A stretch of DNA of 64,000 nt from Rubrimonas cliftonensis (GCF_900107585.1 NZ_FNQM01000014.1:1-64000), one strand, 5' to 3'; counted from the first letter of the stretch, positions 35,205-44,090 are shown. Program-made: numbers and translations. Notes: generated from the sequence alone by a model not told the origin.

Positions 35205-36038
35205 TCAACTGAGCCAGCGCTTGCGGCGGCGGTAGCTGCGCACGTCGCGGAAGCTCTTGCGGCCCTCTTCGGACATGCCGAGGTAGAACTCCTTGACGTC
35301 GGGGTTCTCGCGCAGCTGGGCGGCGGGGCCGTCCATCACGACGCGGCCCGACTCCAGGATGTAGCCGTAATGGGCGTAGCGCAGGGCGACGTTTGTGTTC
35401 TGCTCGGCGAGCAGGAAGCTGACGCCCTGCTCCTCGTTCAGCCGCTTCACGATGCCGAAGATCTGCTCCACGAGCTGCGGCGCCAGCCCCATCGACGGCT
35501 CGTCGAGCAGGATGGTCTGGGGGCGGCTCATCAGGGCGCGGCCGATGGCGCACATCTGCTGTTCGCCGCCGGAGGTGTAGCCGGCCTGCGAGCGCCGGCG
35601 CTCCTTCAGCCGCGGGAAGTAGTCGTAGACGAGGTCGAGGTCGCGCGCGATGGCGGCGCGGCCGTCGCCGCGCGTGTAGGCGCCGGCGAGCAGGTTCTCC
35701 TCGACGGTGAGATGGGCGAAGCAGTGCCGCCCCTCCATCACCTGGATCACGCCCTTGCGCACGAGTTCCGACGGGTTGAGCCCGGCGATCGGCTCTCCGC
35801 GATAGGTGATCGAGCCCTTGGTGATCTCGCCGCGCTCGGACTGGAGCAGGCTGGAGATCGCCTTGAGCGTGGTGGTCTTGCCCGCCCCGTTGCCGCCGAG
35901 CAGCGCGGTGATCCCGCCGCGCGGCACCGAGAGGCTGACGCCCTTCAGCACCAGAACGACGTGATTGTAGATCACCTCGATGTTGCTGACCAAAAGCAGC
36001 GTCTCGGCGGCGTCGGAGGTCTCGGCGAGGGCGGCCAT
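35205..36038 (-). CDS. livF: Branched-chain-type ABC transporter ATPase LivF
   Basis: A 277-residue ABC ATPase of the LivF group. Walker A is GGNGAGKTT (about residues 48-56), the signature region SGGEQQMCAIGRAL, Walker B TILLDEPSMGLAP, and the switch His is replaced by Gln in LAEQN, as is normal for LivF. About 35 C-terminal residues, rich in Arg and Ser, extend past the family's usual end. It pairs with LivG to drive the LivH/LivM permease. It lies 148 bp after the binding-protein gene, a gap that holds GC hairpins. Confidence 0.93.
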   Translation of the reverse strand: MAALAETSDAAETLLLVSNIEVIYNHVVLVLKGVSLSVPRGGITALLGGNGAGKTTTLKAISSLLQSERGEITKGSITYRGEPIAGLNPSELVRKGVIQVMEGRHCFAHLTVEENLLAGAYTRGDGRAAIARDLDLVYDYFPRLKERRRSQAGYTSGGEQQMCAIGRALMSRPQTILLDEPSMGLAPQLVEQIFGIVKRLNEEQGVSFLLAEQNTNVALRYAHYGYILESGRVVMDGPAAQLRENPDVKEFYLGMSEEGRKSFRDVRSYRRRKRWLS

Positions 36039-36124
36039 GCGGGGTCTCCTGCTGCGGGTGCCGATGCGGCGGAGCCGGGCGCTCCGGAGGCGCCCTCCGC
36101 CGGGCGCTCCCCCGAAGGCGGGCG

Positions 36125-36146
36125 GCCCCGGCGCGGAGGCCGGGGC
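36125..36146 (-). other. Intercistronic hairpin between binding protein and livF
   Basis: GCCCCGGC (36125-36132) pairs with GCCGGGGC (36139-36146) across six bases, one of several GC stems in the 148-bp gap downstream of the binding-protein gene. Hairpins here commonly stabilise the binding-protein message or cause partial termination, giving more binding protein than ATPase. Confidence 0.5.
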
Positions 36147-36186
36147 GGCGCATCTCTCAACGGCGGCGCCGTGACGGGCCGCGCCT

Positions 36187-37470
36187 TCAGTTGCAGTCGC
36201 GCGGCGTGATGCCAGCCTCGGACGCGTAGGCGCTGCTGTCGGCCTCGATCAGGGGGTCGATCACCTCGCGGTCGCTGTCGATGAAGTCGGTGATGATCGA
36301 CCACTTCCGGTCGGCCGCGCTCCACTGCTGGATCATGCCCTTGCCGGGGCCGCCATGGTTGGCGCAGCTCACCTTCACCGGAACGGTGAAGTTCGGCAGG
36401 CCGAGTTCGGCGAGCCGCGCCTCGTCGACGTCGAGCGCCTCCATCCCGTCGCGCATCATCTCGGGCGTGATGGCGGAGACGCCGTGCATCTCCTGCGCCG
36501 TGCGCGCCGCCTCGGCCGCCCACATCGCCGCGACGAGGCCGCGGTTGTAGAGCACGGTGCCGAGGTTGGAGCCGTCGCCGGCCGCCTTGCCCGTGTCCAC
36601 GACATGCCTGCGGATCTCGTCGTAGATCGGGAAGTCGTCGCCCACGCCGTGGAAGGTGACCGCCTTGTAGCCGTCGGCGCCGTCGCCCGCAGGGATCACG
36701 TCATTCTCCGAGGCCGACCACCAGACGCCGATGAAGCGGTCCATCGGGAAGCGGATCGACGCGGCCTCCTGCACGGCGACCTGGTTCATCACGCCCCAGC
36801 CCCACATCGTCACGAAGTCGGGCCGGTCGCGGCGCACCTGCAGCCATGTCGCCTTCTGCTCCTGGCCGGGGTGGTCGACGGGCAGCAGCGACAGCTCGAA
36901 GCCGTGCTTCTCGGCGAGGCTCTCCAGCGTGCGGATCGGCTCCTTGCCGTAGGCGCTGTTGTGGTAAACGAGCGCGACCTTCTTGCCCTGAAGCGAGCCG
37001 CCCTCGACGTCGAGCATGTGCTTGACGATCACCGATGCGGCGTCCCAGTAGGTGCCGGGATAGTTGAAGATGTAGGGGAACACCGCGCCGTTCGCCGCGG
37101 AGGTGCGGCCGTATCCCATGGTGTGCAGCGGGATCTTGTCCTGCGTCGCCTTGGGGATCAGCTGGTAGGTGATGCCGGTGGAGAGCGGCTGGTAGACGAG
37201 CACGCCCTCGCCCTTGGTGCTCTCGTAGCACTCCACGCCCTGTTCGGTGTTGTAGGCGGTCTCGCAGGTAAGGTAGCGGATCGGCTCGCCGCCGATGCCG
37301 CCGTCGCGCTCCTGCAGCAGCGTGAAATAGTCGGCGTAGCCGTCGGCGAAGGGGATGCCGTTGGGCGCATAGGGCCCGGTGCGGTAGTCGAGGCCGGCGA
37401 ACACCAGTTCGGCGCTGGCGGGGCCGGCGAGGGCGGTCGCGGCGATGAACGCGGCGATGGTCTTTTTCAT
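36187..37470 (-). CDS. Liv-type ABC transporter substrate-binding protein
   Basis: A 427-residue periplasmic type I binding protein. The ATG at 37470 starts a clean signal peptide, MKKTIAAFIAATALAGPASA. The mature protein opens LVFAGLDYRTGPYAPNGIPFADGYADYF and has KKVALVYHNSAYGKEPI, a lobe-crossing strand, and a disulphide-type Cys pair near RYLTCETAYNTEQGVECYE. It belongs to the Peripla_BP_6 group that binds amino acids, amides or aromatic and fatty acids. With two CoA ligases in the operon an organic acid is more likely than leucine; this is inference. Confidence 0.9.
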   Translation of the reverse strand: MKKTIAAFIAATALAGPASAELVFAGLDYRTGPYAPNGIPFADGYADYFTLLQERDGGIGGEPIRYLTCETAYNTEQGVECYESTKGEGVLVYQPLSTGITYQLIPKATQDKIPLHTMGYGRTSAANGAVFPYIFNYPGTYWDAASVIVKHMLDVEGGSLQGKKVALVYHNSAYGKEPIRTLESLAEKHGFELSLLPVDHPGQEQKATWLQVRRDRPDFVTMWGWGVMNQVAVQEAASIRFPMDRFIGVWWSASENDVIPAGDGADGYKAVTFHGVGDDFPIYDEIRRHVVDTGKAAGDGSNLGTVLYNRGLVAAMWAAEAARTAQEMHGVSAITPEMMRDGMEALDVDEARLAELGLPNFTVPVKVSCANHGGPGKGMIQQWSAADRKWSIITDFIDSDREVIDPLIEADSSAYASEAGITPRDCN

Positions 37471-37511
37471 GCGTCTCTCCCTGTGTTGTCTTTGCGCCTT
37501 GGGGCGGGTGG

Positions 37512-38588
37512 TCAATGCGGAAACGGCCAGATGCGCAGACGCTCCTTCACGATCGCCCAGAGCCGGGCGAGCCCGTGCGGCTCGGCGATCAGGAAGGTGA
37601 TGATCAGCGCGCCGAAAGCCGTGATCTCGATGTACTTGGCGAAGGCGGTGCCGAGGTCGAAGCCATCCACCAGCACGGTCTTGAGCAGGATCGGCAGCAG
37701 CACGACGAAGCCCGCGCCGAGGAAGCTGCCCATCATCGAGCCCAGGCCCCCGATGATGATCATGAACATCACCTCGAAGGACGCGTTGATGCCGAACGCC
37801 TCGCCCACCTCGACGGCGCCGAACAGCACCGCGAAGTAGAGTGCGCCGGCCATGCCGATGTAGAAGGATGACACGCCGAAGGCGCTCAGCTTGGCCTTCA
37901 GCGGGTCCACGCCGATGATCTCGGCCGCGATGTCCATGTCGCGGATCGCCATCCAGCTCCGCCCGATGCGCCCGCGCAGCAGGTTCTTGGCGATGAGCCC
38001 GAACAGCACGACGAAGGCGAGGCAGAAGAGGTAGGTCGCCCACGGGTCCGTCGCCGGCCCGGTGACGGGCACGCCGAAGGCGAAGCGCTCCGGCGCCGTG
38101 ATCTGGCCGGTGGCGGAGTAGTTGTAGAACCACGGGATCTTGTTGAACAGCCAGACGAGGAAGAACTGCGCCGCCAGCGTCGCCACCGCGAGGTAGAACC
38201 CCTTGATGCGCAGGGAGGGCAGGCCGAAAAGCATCCCCACCATCGCCGTGATCAGCCCGGACGTGATCACTACGAGGCTCATGTCGAGGGACGGGAAGGC
38301 GGTCATCAGCTTGTAGGCGCTGTAGGCGCCCACCGCCATGAAGCCGCCGGTGCCGAGGCTGACCTGCCCGCAATAGCCCGTGAGGATGTTCAGCCCGATC
38401 GCCGCCAGCGCATAGACGAGGAACGGCAGCAGGATCGACTTCTCCCAGTAGTCGTCGATCAGGAACGGGACGACGAGAAAGGCGACGGCCATCAGCGCGA
38501 GGAACGCGAACCGGTCCTGCGCGATCGGGAAGATCTGCTGGTCGTCGGCGTAGCTCGTCTTGAAGTCGCCGGTCTCGCGGTAGATCAC
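37512..38588 (-). CDS. livM: Branched-chain-type ABC transporter permease LivM
   Basis: A 358-residue membrane permease with about nine to ten helices. The GTG at 38588 is chosen because it follows GGGGAGAG and overlaps the stop of the small membrane ORF as GTGA. Family motifs include LNILTGYCGQVSLGTGGFMAVGAY, GLPSLRIKGFYLAVATLA and the coupling segment RGRIGRSWMAIRDMDIAAEIIGVDPLKAKLSAFG, with MFMIIIGGLGSMMGSFLGA near the C-end. It forms the transmembrane channel with LivH. The binding-protein gene starts 41 bp downstream. Confidence 0.93.
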   Translation of the reverse strand: MIYRETGDFKTSYADDQQIFPIAQDRFAFLALMAVAFLVVPFLIDDYWEKSILLPFLVYALAAIGLNILTGYCGQVSLGTGGFMAVGAYSAYKLMTAFPSLDMSLVVITSGLITAMVGMLFGLPSLRIKGFYLAVATLAAQFFLVWLFNKIPWFYNYSATGQITAPERFAFGVPVTGPATDPWATYLFCLAFVVLFGLIAKNLLRGRIGRSWMAIRDMDIAAEIIGVDPLKAKLSAFGVSSFYIGMAGALYFAVLFGAVEVGEAFGINASFEVMFMIIIGGLGSMMGSFLGAGFVVLLPILLKTVLVDGFDLGTAFAKYIEITAFGALIITFLIAEPHGLARLWAIVKERLRIWPFPH

Positions 38589-38698
38589 GCGCGCTCTCCC
38601 CTTCGCGCGGCGCGGCGGCGCAGGGCGCGCAGACCGCCGCGCAGCATCACCAGCAGCCCGAGGACGACGATGGCGGCGAGCAGGAAATGGATGGTCAT
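38585..38698 (-). CDS. Small single-pass membrane protein between livH and livM
   Basis: A 37-codon gene. ATG at 38698 comes three bases after the livH stop with GAGAGGG upstream, and its TGA overlaps the livM GTG (GTGA). The product starts MTIHFLLAAIVVLGLLVML, a textbook membrane helix with the N-terminus outside, followed by an Arg-rich cytosolic tail (RGGLRALRRRAARRGER). Its exact tiling between two permease genes, hydrophobic block and positive-inside tail argue for a real microprotein, perhaps a permease-stabilising subunit. No known family is recognised. Confidence 0.6.
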   Translation of the reverse strand: MTIHFLLAAIVVLGLLVMLRGGLRALRRRAARRGERA

Positions 38699-38701
38699 GG
38701 C

Positions 38702-39745
38702 TCAGACCCTCTCGATGATCTTCTCGCCGAACAGTCCCTGCGGACGCACGAGCAGGAACGCCAGCGCCAGGACATACGCAAACCAGTTCTCGATGGCGGT
38801 GAACCAGGAGGCGTTGAGGCCGAACAGCGCGTTCATCACTTCGCCGAGGTAGATCTCGGCCCATTTCTCGCCGACGCCGATGATCAGCCCGCCGAGGATG
38901 GCGCCGGGGATCGAGGTGAAACCGCCGAGGATCAGCACCGGCAGCGCCTTGAGCGCGATCAGCGCGAGGCTGAACTGAACGCCGGATTTCGAGCCCCACA
39001 TGATCCCCGCCACCAGCGCCACGGCGCCGGCGATGGACCAGACGATGACCCAGATGGTGCGCAGCGAGATGCCGACCGAGAGCGCCGCCTGGTGGTCGTC
39101 GGCCACCGCCCGCAGCGCCCGGCCGATGCGCGTGTACTGCGAGAAGAGCGACAGCGCGACCACCAGCACGGCGGCGACCGCGGCGGCCGCGATCTCCAGC
39201 TTCTCGACATAGAGGCCGTAGCCGTCGAGCAGGAAGTCCGACGCGCCGCGCGGCAGCCCGACGTCGAGCGGCTTGACGTCGGAGCCCCACAGGATGTCGC
39301 CGACCCCCTCCAGCACGAAGGCCAGCCCGATGGTCGCCATGAACAGGATGATGGGCTCCTGATTGACGAGGTGGCGCAGCACGAAACGCTCCACCGCGAA
39401 GGCGACGGCGACCATCACGGCGACGGTCAGCGGTATGGCGAGAAACGCCGGCACGCCGAAATCGTTCATGAAGCCGGTCAGGAACAGGCCGGCGAACAGC
39501 GCCATCACCCCCTGACTGAAGTTGAAGATGCCGGATGACTTGAAGATCAGGACGAAACCCAGCGCCACCAGCGAATACATCACGCCGGCCAGCAGCCCCG
39601 ACAGCGTGACCTCGTAGAAGAACAGCCGGTCGCGCTCGTCGATCGACCCGAGCCAGAACAGCCCGTAGGCCGCGTAGGCGGCGAGCAGCAGCAGCCCCAC
39701 GCCCTCGGGCGAGGCGAGCCGGAGGCGCGAGAGGCTTGCCATCAT
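38702..39745 (-). CDS. livH: Branched-chain-type ABC transporter permease LivH
   Basis: A 347-residue permease with eight to nine helices. It starts at the ATG at 39745 (a second ATG is adjacent), overlapping the stop of the ADP-ribosylglycohydrolase-like gene. Hallmarks are the N-terminal half GLLAGVMYSLVALGFVLIFKSSGIFNFSQGVMALFAG, the coupling motif TRIGRALRAVADDHQAALSVGISL, and VLILGGFTSIPGAILGGLIIGVGE. It pairs with LivM. The N-terminal 30 residues form an extra membrane segment that many LivH proteins lack. Confidence 0.93.
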   Translation of the reverse strand: MMASLSRLRLASPEGVGLLLLAAYAAYGLFWLGSIDERDRLFFYEVTLSGLLAGVMYSLVALGFVLIFKSSGIFNFSQGVMALFAGLFLTGFMNDFGVPAFLAIPLTVAVMVAVAFAVERFVLRHLVNQEPIILFMATIGLAFVLEGVGDILWGSDVKPLDVGLPRGASDFLLDGYGLYVEKLEIAAAAVAAVLVVALSLFSQYTRIGRALRAVADDHQAALSVGISLRTIWVIVWSIAGAVALVAGIMWGSKSGVQFSLALIALKALPVLILGGFTSIPGAILGGLIIGVGEKWAEIYLGEVMNALFGLNASWFTAIENWFAYVLALAFLLVRPQGLFGEKIIERV

Positions 39746-40710
39746 GGCCGGGGCTCCTGTCGCGAGCGCAGCGCCGCGAGCGCCAGCGACTCCGCCCAGA
39801 GATCGGCGCCGTCGTCCAGCCGCAGCATCCAGTCCAGCGGGATCTCCGACGAGCCTCCGGCCACGCCTGCGGCGGCGAACACCGCGCCGACGATGGTGGC
39901 GCGGCCGCAGCTGTCGCCGGCGGCGCGGATGTTGGCCTCGACCGCGCCGCGATAGCCGCCGGCGTGGGCGAGGATGTGGAAGATCACCGGCGCGCTCTGG
40001 CGGATCGGGCAGGCGCGGCCCGCGACCCCGGCGAAGGCCGCCGCGTCGCCGCCGTCGAGGATCGCCGCCCGCAGCGCCTCCCGCTCCGCCCCCGAGGCGG
40101 CCGCGGCGCCGGCCTCCGCGGCTTCGCGCGGCGTCGCGCCGTCGATGGCCGCGCCGAGCGCCGCCATGACGGCGGGCGCGAAGGCGCGGGCGTCCGGATG
40201 GTTCGCGGTCGCGGCGAGGAACGCGTCCACATCCTGAATGCCTGCGACGGCGGGGGCGACGAGGCGCGACAGGCCGGGGATCTGGTCGTCCTCGGCCCCT
40301 GCGGGCTCGCCCCCCCGCTCGATGTTGGCCAGCAGCATCTTCGTGGGCCGGTCGGCGTAGCCGCGCCAGGCCCCGCAGGGGCCGAAGGCTGCGACGAAGC
40401 GGGCGGCGTGGTCCTGCGCGTCGAAGCCGCGGCGCGCGATGATCGACTGCGCCGCGACGCGAAGCTGCGCGCCGTAATGCGAGACCTCGCCCGCCCGCTT
40501 GCCGCCATGGACGAACACGCCCTTGCAGCCCTCGAAATCGGCCGCGTCCGGCGTGCGGAAGGCCAGAGGCGACAGGCTGGCGACGCGGTCGGCGTCATAG
40601 AGCCAGTGCAGGCCGAGCGCCGCGGCGTCGGCGGCGTAGGCCCCGAACAGCGCATAGGCGGCGCGCTCGCGCCGGGTGCCGCTCGCGACGCTTCTGGCAA
40701 GGCTATTCAT
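39742..40710 (-). CDS. ADP-ribosylglycohydrolase / J1-crystallin-like protein
   Basis: A 322-residue all-helical protein of the ADP-ribosyl-crystallin/DraG fold. Indicators are AAYALFGAYAADAAALGLHWLYDADRV at the N-end, as in the J1-crystallin-like subgroup, and AAGDSCGRATIVGAVFAAAG near residue 265, the position of the second metal-binding Asp cluster. The first metal motif (normally GDAxG) reads ADAAA, so catalysis may differ from DraG-type ADP-ribosyl hydrolases. It overlaps livG by eight bases and livH by four. A gene of this class inside a Liv operon is unexpected; it may act on the transported compound or regulate the pathway. Confidence 0.8.
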   Translation of the reverse strand: MNSLARSVASGTRRERAAYALFGAYAADAAALGLHWLYDADRVASLSPLAFRTPDAADFEGCKGVFVHGGKRAGEVSHYGAQLRVAAQSIIARRGFDAQDHAARFVAAFGPCGAWRGYADRPTKMLLANIERGGEPAGAEDDQIPGLSRLVAPAVAGIQDVDAFLAATANHPDARAFAPAVMAALGAAIDGATPREAAEAGAAAASGAEREALRAAILDGGDAAAFAGVAGRACPIRQSAPVIFHILAHAGGYRGAVEANIRAAGDSCGRATIVGAVFAAAGVAGGSSEIPLDWMLRLDDGADLWAESLALAALRSRQEPRP

Positions 40711-41518
40711 GGGCCACTCCGAGATAGGCGTCGATGACTTCGGGATTGGCGCGCACCTCGGCGGGCGCGCCGTCGCCGATCTTGCGGCCGTAGTCGAGCA
40801 CCACGACGCGGTCGCTGAGGTCCATGACCACGCCCATGTCGTGCTCGATCAACGCGATGGTGGTGCCGAACTCGTCGTTCACGTCGAGGATGAAGCGCGA
40901 CATGTCCTCCTTCTCCTCGACGTTCATGCCCGCCATCGGCTCGTCGAGCAGCAGGAGTTTCGGCTCCGCGGCGAGCGCGCGGCCCAGTTCGACGCGCTTC
41001 TGCAGGCCGTAGGGAAGGGCGCCGACGGGCTTCTTGCGGATGTGCTGGATCTCCAGGAAGTCGATGATCCTCTCCACGGCCTCGCGATGCGCGATCTCCT
41101 CGGCCTCGGCCGGCCCCTTCCACAGCGCCTGCCACAGCATGTTGCGCCGCATCATCGTCAGCCGCCCGGTCATGATGTTGTCGAGCGTGCTCATGCCCTT
41201 GAACAGCGCGATGTTCTGGAACGTGCGGGCGAGGCCCTGGCGCGCGATCTGGTGCGGGCGCATCGGGCGGCGCTTCTCGCCGCGGAACCAGACCTCGCCC
41301 TCCTGCGGGTGGTAGAAGCCCGAGATGACGTTGAGCATCGAGGACTTGCCGGCGCCGTTCGGCCCGATGATGGCGCGGATCTCGCCTTCGCGGATGTCGA
41401 AGCTGATGTTCTTCAGCGCCTCAACGCCGCCGAAGCGCAGGGTGATGTTCTTCACCTCCAGAAGCGTACCGCCGGCCTGGCGCCCGCCCGACAGGTGGGC
41501 GGCGAGCTGCGCGTCCAT
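40703..41518 (-). CDS. livG: Branched-chain-type ABC transporter ATPase LivG
   Basis: A 271-residue ABC ATPase. The ATG at 41518 comes right after the acyl-CoA ligase stop. Walker A is GPNGAGKSS (about residues 49-57), the signature LPYGLQKRVELGRAL, Walker B LLLLDEPMAGMNVEEKEDM, and the switch His is in ALIEHDMGVVM. GLARTFQNIALF and the C-terminal GAPAEVRANPEVIDAYLG are LivG hallmarks. It forms the ATPase pair with LivF at the other end of the operon. The next start (40710) lies inside its last codons. Confidence 0.94.
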   Translation of the reverse strand: MDAQLAAHLSGGRQAGGTLLEVKNITLRFGGVEALKNISFDIREGEIRAIIGPNGAGKSSMLNVISGFYHPQEGEVWFRGEKRRPMRPHQIARQGLARTFQNIALFKGMSTLDNIMTGRLTMMRRNMLWQALWKGPAEAEEIAHREAVERIIDFLEIQHIRKKPVGALPYGLQKRVELGRALAAEPKLLLLDEPMAGMNVEEKEDMSRFILDVNDEFGTTIALIEHDMGVVMDLSDRVVVLDYGRKIGDGAPAEVRANPEVIDAYLGVAHE

Positions 41519-41520
41519 GT

Positions 41521-43491
41521 TCACGCCGCAATCTCCCGCGCCGGCTCGACCGTCTCCGCGTCGATGATGCGGACGGTGGCGCTGATGCGGCCCTTGCGGC
41601 CGTCCTCGTAGCTCACCTCGACGTCGGCGAAGACCTCCGTCGCGTCCGAATAGAGCGCGTCGATCAGCGGCTGGTAGCGCTCGGCGATGATGCGGCGGCG
41701 CACCTTCATGGTGCGGGTCATCTCGCCGTCGTCGGGGTCGAGCTCCTTGTGCAGGATCAGGAAGCGGCGCACCTGGCAGGCGCTGAGCAGCGGGTCCGAG
41801 GCGATCGAGCGGTTCGCCTCGGCCACCTGCGCGGCGATCTTCCCGGTGACGCGCGGGTGCTGGGCGAGCTCCTGATAGCTGGCGTAGGCGACGTTGTTGC
41901 GCTCCGCCCAGGCGCCGACGCTGTCGAGGTCGATGTTGACGAAGGCGCAGACATGGTCGCGCCCGTGGCCGAAGCTCACCGCCTCCTTGATGTCGGGGAA
42001 GAACTTCAGCTTGTTCTCGACATATTTGGGCGCGAACAGCGCGCCGGAGGTGAGTTTCCCGACGTCCTTGGCGCGGTCGATGATGCGGAGTTGCCCGGTG
42101 TCGGGCTCGAAGAAGCCGGCGTCGCCGGTCGCGACCCAGCCCTCGGCGTCCTTGGTCTCGGCGGTGGCCTCGGCGTTGCGGTAGTACTCCATGAACACGC
42201 CCGGAGAGCGGTAGAACACTTCGCCGCTCTCGCCGATGCGCAGTTCGACGCCGGGGCTCGGCACGCCGACCGTGTCCGCCCGCACGGCGCCGTCGGGTTG
42301 CTGGGTGATGAACACGCTCGCCTCGGTCTGGCCGTAGAGCTGCTTGAGGTTCACGCCGAGCGAGCGGTAGAACTCGAAGATCTCCGGCCCGATCGCCTCG
42401 CCGGCGGTGTAGCCGACGCGGATGCGGCTCATGCCCAGCGCATTCTTCAGCGGCCCGTACACCAGCGCCTCGCCGACGCGATACCACAGCCGGTCCGCCG
42501 TCGAGACGGGGCGGCCGTCGAGGATCGCGCAGCCGACCCGGCGCGCATGGCCGATGAAATGGTCGAACAGGCGCTTCTTGATCGGCCCGGCGTCCTCCAT
42601 CCGGATCGTGACGCTCGTCAGCAGCGTCTCGAAGATGCGCGGCGGCGCGAAGAAGTAGCTCGGCCCGATCTCGCGCAGGTCGGTCATCATCGTCTCGGCG
42701 CTCTCGGGGCAGGCGACGCAGAAGCCGGTGACGTAGGCCTGTCCCATCGAGAAGATGAAGTCGCCCACCCACGCCATCGGCAGATAGGCGAGGATGCTGT
42801 CGCGGTCGGTCAGCCCGTCGAAGGCCGCCGAGGCGCGGGAGGTCTTGAGGATGTTGTCATAGGAGAGCACGACGCCCTTGGGCTTGCCCGTGGTGCCGGA
42901 GGTGTAGAGCATCACGCAGGGCTCGGCGCCGGTCTGCGCGGCGACGACGGCGTTGATCTCGGGCTCCAGCCGCGCCGCATGCTCGCGGCCCTTCGCCTGC
43001 GCCTCCGAGAGCGCGGTGAGCCGGCCATGGTCGTAGCGACGCAGCCCCCTCGGGTCGAGATAGAGGATGCGCTCCAGCATCGGCAGCCGGTCGGCGATGG
43101 CGAGCAGCTTGTCCACCTGCTCCTGATCCTCGACCACGGCGAAGCGCACCTCGGCATGGTCGAGCACATAGGCCATCTCGTCGGCGACGCTGTCCTGATA
43201 GAGCGGCACCGGCTGCGCGCCGCAGCACTGGCTGGCGATCATCGACCAGTAGAGCTGCGGTCGGTTGGTCCCCACCACCGCCACGCGGTCCCCGGGCGCG
43301 AGGCCCAGCTCGCGCAGCCCCATGGCGAGCGCCCGGACTTCCTCGCGCGCCTCGGCCCATGTCCAGCTCGCCCAGACGCCGAGCGCCTTCTCGCGCGCGG
43401 CCGGGCGGTCGCCGCGCACCGCGGCGTTGCGGTCGAGGAGCTTCGCGAAGGTGTCGCAAGCGTCCTCGGGCGTCTGGTGCGACAGCGCCAC
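41521..43491 (-). CDS. Long-chain-type acyl-CoA synthetase (AMP-binding)
   Basis: A 656-residue adenylate-forming ligase and the first gene of the Liv operon. The GTG at 43491 follows GGAG at five bases; no ATG lies nearby. It has the canonical P-loop LYTSGTTGKPKGV, the QLYGQTEASVF adenine motif, VATGDAGFFEPDTGQLRIIDRAKDVGK as hinge region and the C-terminal MTRTMKVRRR with the catalytic Lys. Layout and length match the FadD15-like long-chain group. It probably converts the transported acid to its CoA ester (acid + ATP + CoA). livG starts two bases after its stop. Confidence 0.92.
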   Translation of the reverse strand: MALSHQTPEDACDTFAKLLDRNAAVRGDRPAAREKALGVWASWTWAEAREEVRALAMGLRELGLAPGDRVAVVGTNRPQLYWSMIASQCCGAQPVPLYQDSVADEMAYVLDHAEVRFAVVEDQEQVDKLLAIADRLPMLERILYLDPRGLRRYDHGRLTALSEAQAKGREHAARLEPEINAVVAAQTGAEPCVMLYTSGTTGKPKGVVLSYDNILKTSRASAAFDGLTDRDSILAYLPMAWVGDFIFSMGQAYVTGFCVACPESAETMMTDLREIGPSYFFAPPRIFETLLTSVTIRMEDAGPIKKRLFDHFIGHARRVGCAILDGRPVSTADRLWYRVGEALVYGPLKNALGMSRIRVGYTAGEAIGPEIFEFYRSLGVNLKQLYGQTEASVFITQQPDGAVRADTVGVPSPGVELRIGESGEVFYRSPGVFMEYYRNAEATAETKDAEGWVATGDAGFFEPDTGQLRIIDRAKDVGKLTSGALFAPKYVENKLKFFPDIKEAVSFGHGRDHVCAFVNIDLDSVGAWAERNNVAYASYQELAQHPRVTGKIAAQVAEANRSIASDPLLSACQVRRFLILHKELDPDDGEMTRTMKVRRRIIAERYQPLIDALYSDATEVFADVEVSYEDGRKGRISATVRIIDAETVEPAREIAA

Positions 43492-43701
43492 GGCGTCTCC
43501 TCTCCCTGCGGCCCGAAGGCCAGCCGCGGCGTCTCTCGCGGACACTCGCGAATGCGACAGTCTCTCTGAGCGGGCGCGGGGGTCAAGACTTATCGCGCAG
43601 CGGGTAGCCCCGGCGCCGGCGCGGCGCAGCATTCGCGCGCCCGCCGTGGCGGTCGGAGCGGGGCGCGCTAGCTGAGAGCCATGCGCAGCAGGGAGATGGA
43701 A

Positions 43702-44070
43702 ATGCAGCCCACCCTCACGACCGCCGGCCTCGTCGCAGCCTGCTGCCTTGTCGCCTTGGCTGCCTGCGCCGCCCGGGCGCAGTCTCCGCTTGACGGGGAA
43801 CGCATCCGCGCCGTCGTCTCCGGCAAGACCATCGCCGGCGGCATGCTCGACGGCGGCCCCTACAGCGAGTTCTACGGCGAGGACGGGGTGATACGGGGCG
43901 AGGGATACACCGGCGCCTGGACGGTCGAGGGTGACGCGATGTGCTTTGACTACGGCGAAGGGCCGGATTGCTGGTCGGTAGGCCTGAGCGGGGACGAGAT
44001 CCTTTGGATCAGGGACGCAGAGGTGCTTGGGACCGGCCGCGCCGTCGAGGGAAACGTCAACGGCTATTGA
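43702..44070 (+). CDS. Small secreted protein of unknown function
   Basis: A 122-residue exported protein. The ATG at 43702 is preferred because GGGAG lies six bases upstream and a good signal peptide follows (TAGLVAACCLVALAACAARAQ). Earlier in-frame ATGs at 43681 and 43696 would extend it by a few charged residues. The mature part is rich in Gly, Asp and Glu, with repeated GEGY/GDEI beta-hairpin-like segments and one Cys pair (AMCFDY, DCWSVG) that could form a disulphide. No family is recognised. It stands alone, divergent from the Liv operon, with a strong hairpin behind it. Confidence 0.7.
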   Translation: MQPTLTTAGLVAACCLVALAACAARAQSPLDGERIRAVVSGKTIAGGMLDGGPYSEFYGEDGVIRGEGYTGAWTVEGDAMCFDYGEGPDCWSVGLSGDEILWIRDAEVLGTGRAVEGNVNGY

Positions 44071-44090
44071 GGGCGCCGCGCCGGTCTGCG

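Noticed and set aside
41749-43569. A 606-residue plus-strand frame opposite the acyl-CoA ligase
   Set aside because: His/Arg/Gly-rich shadow; the ligase frame has all AMP-binding motifs.
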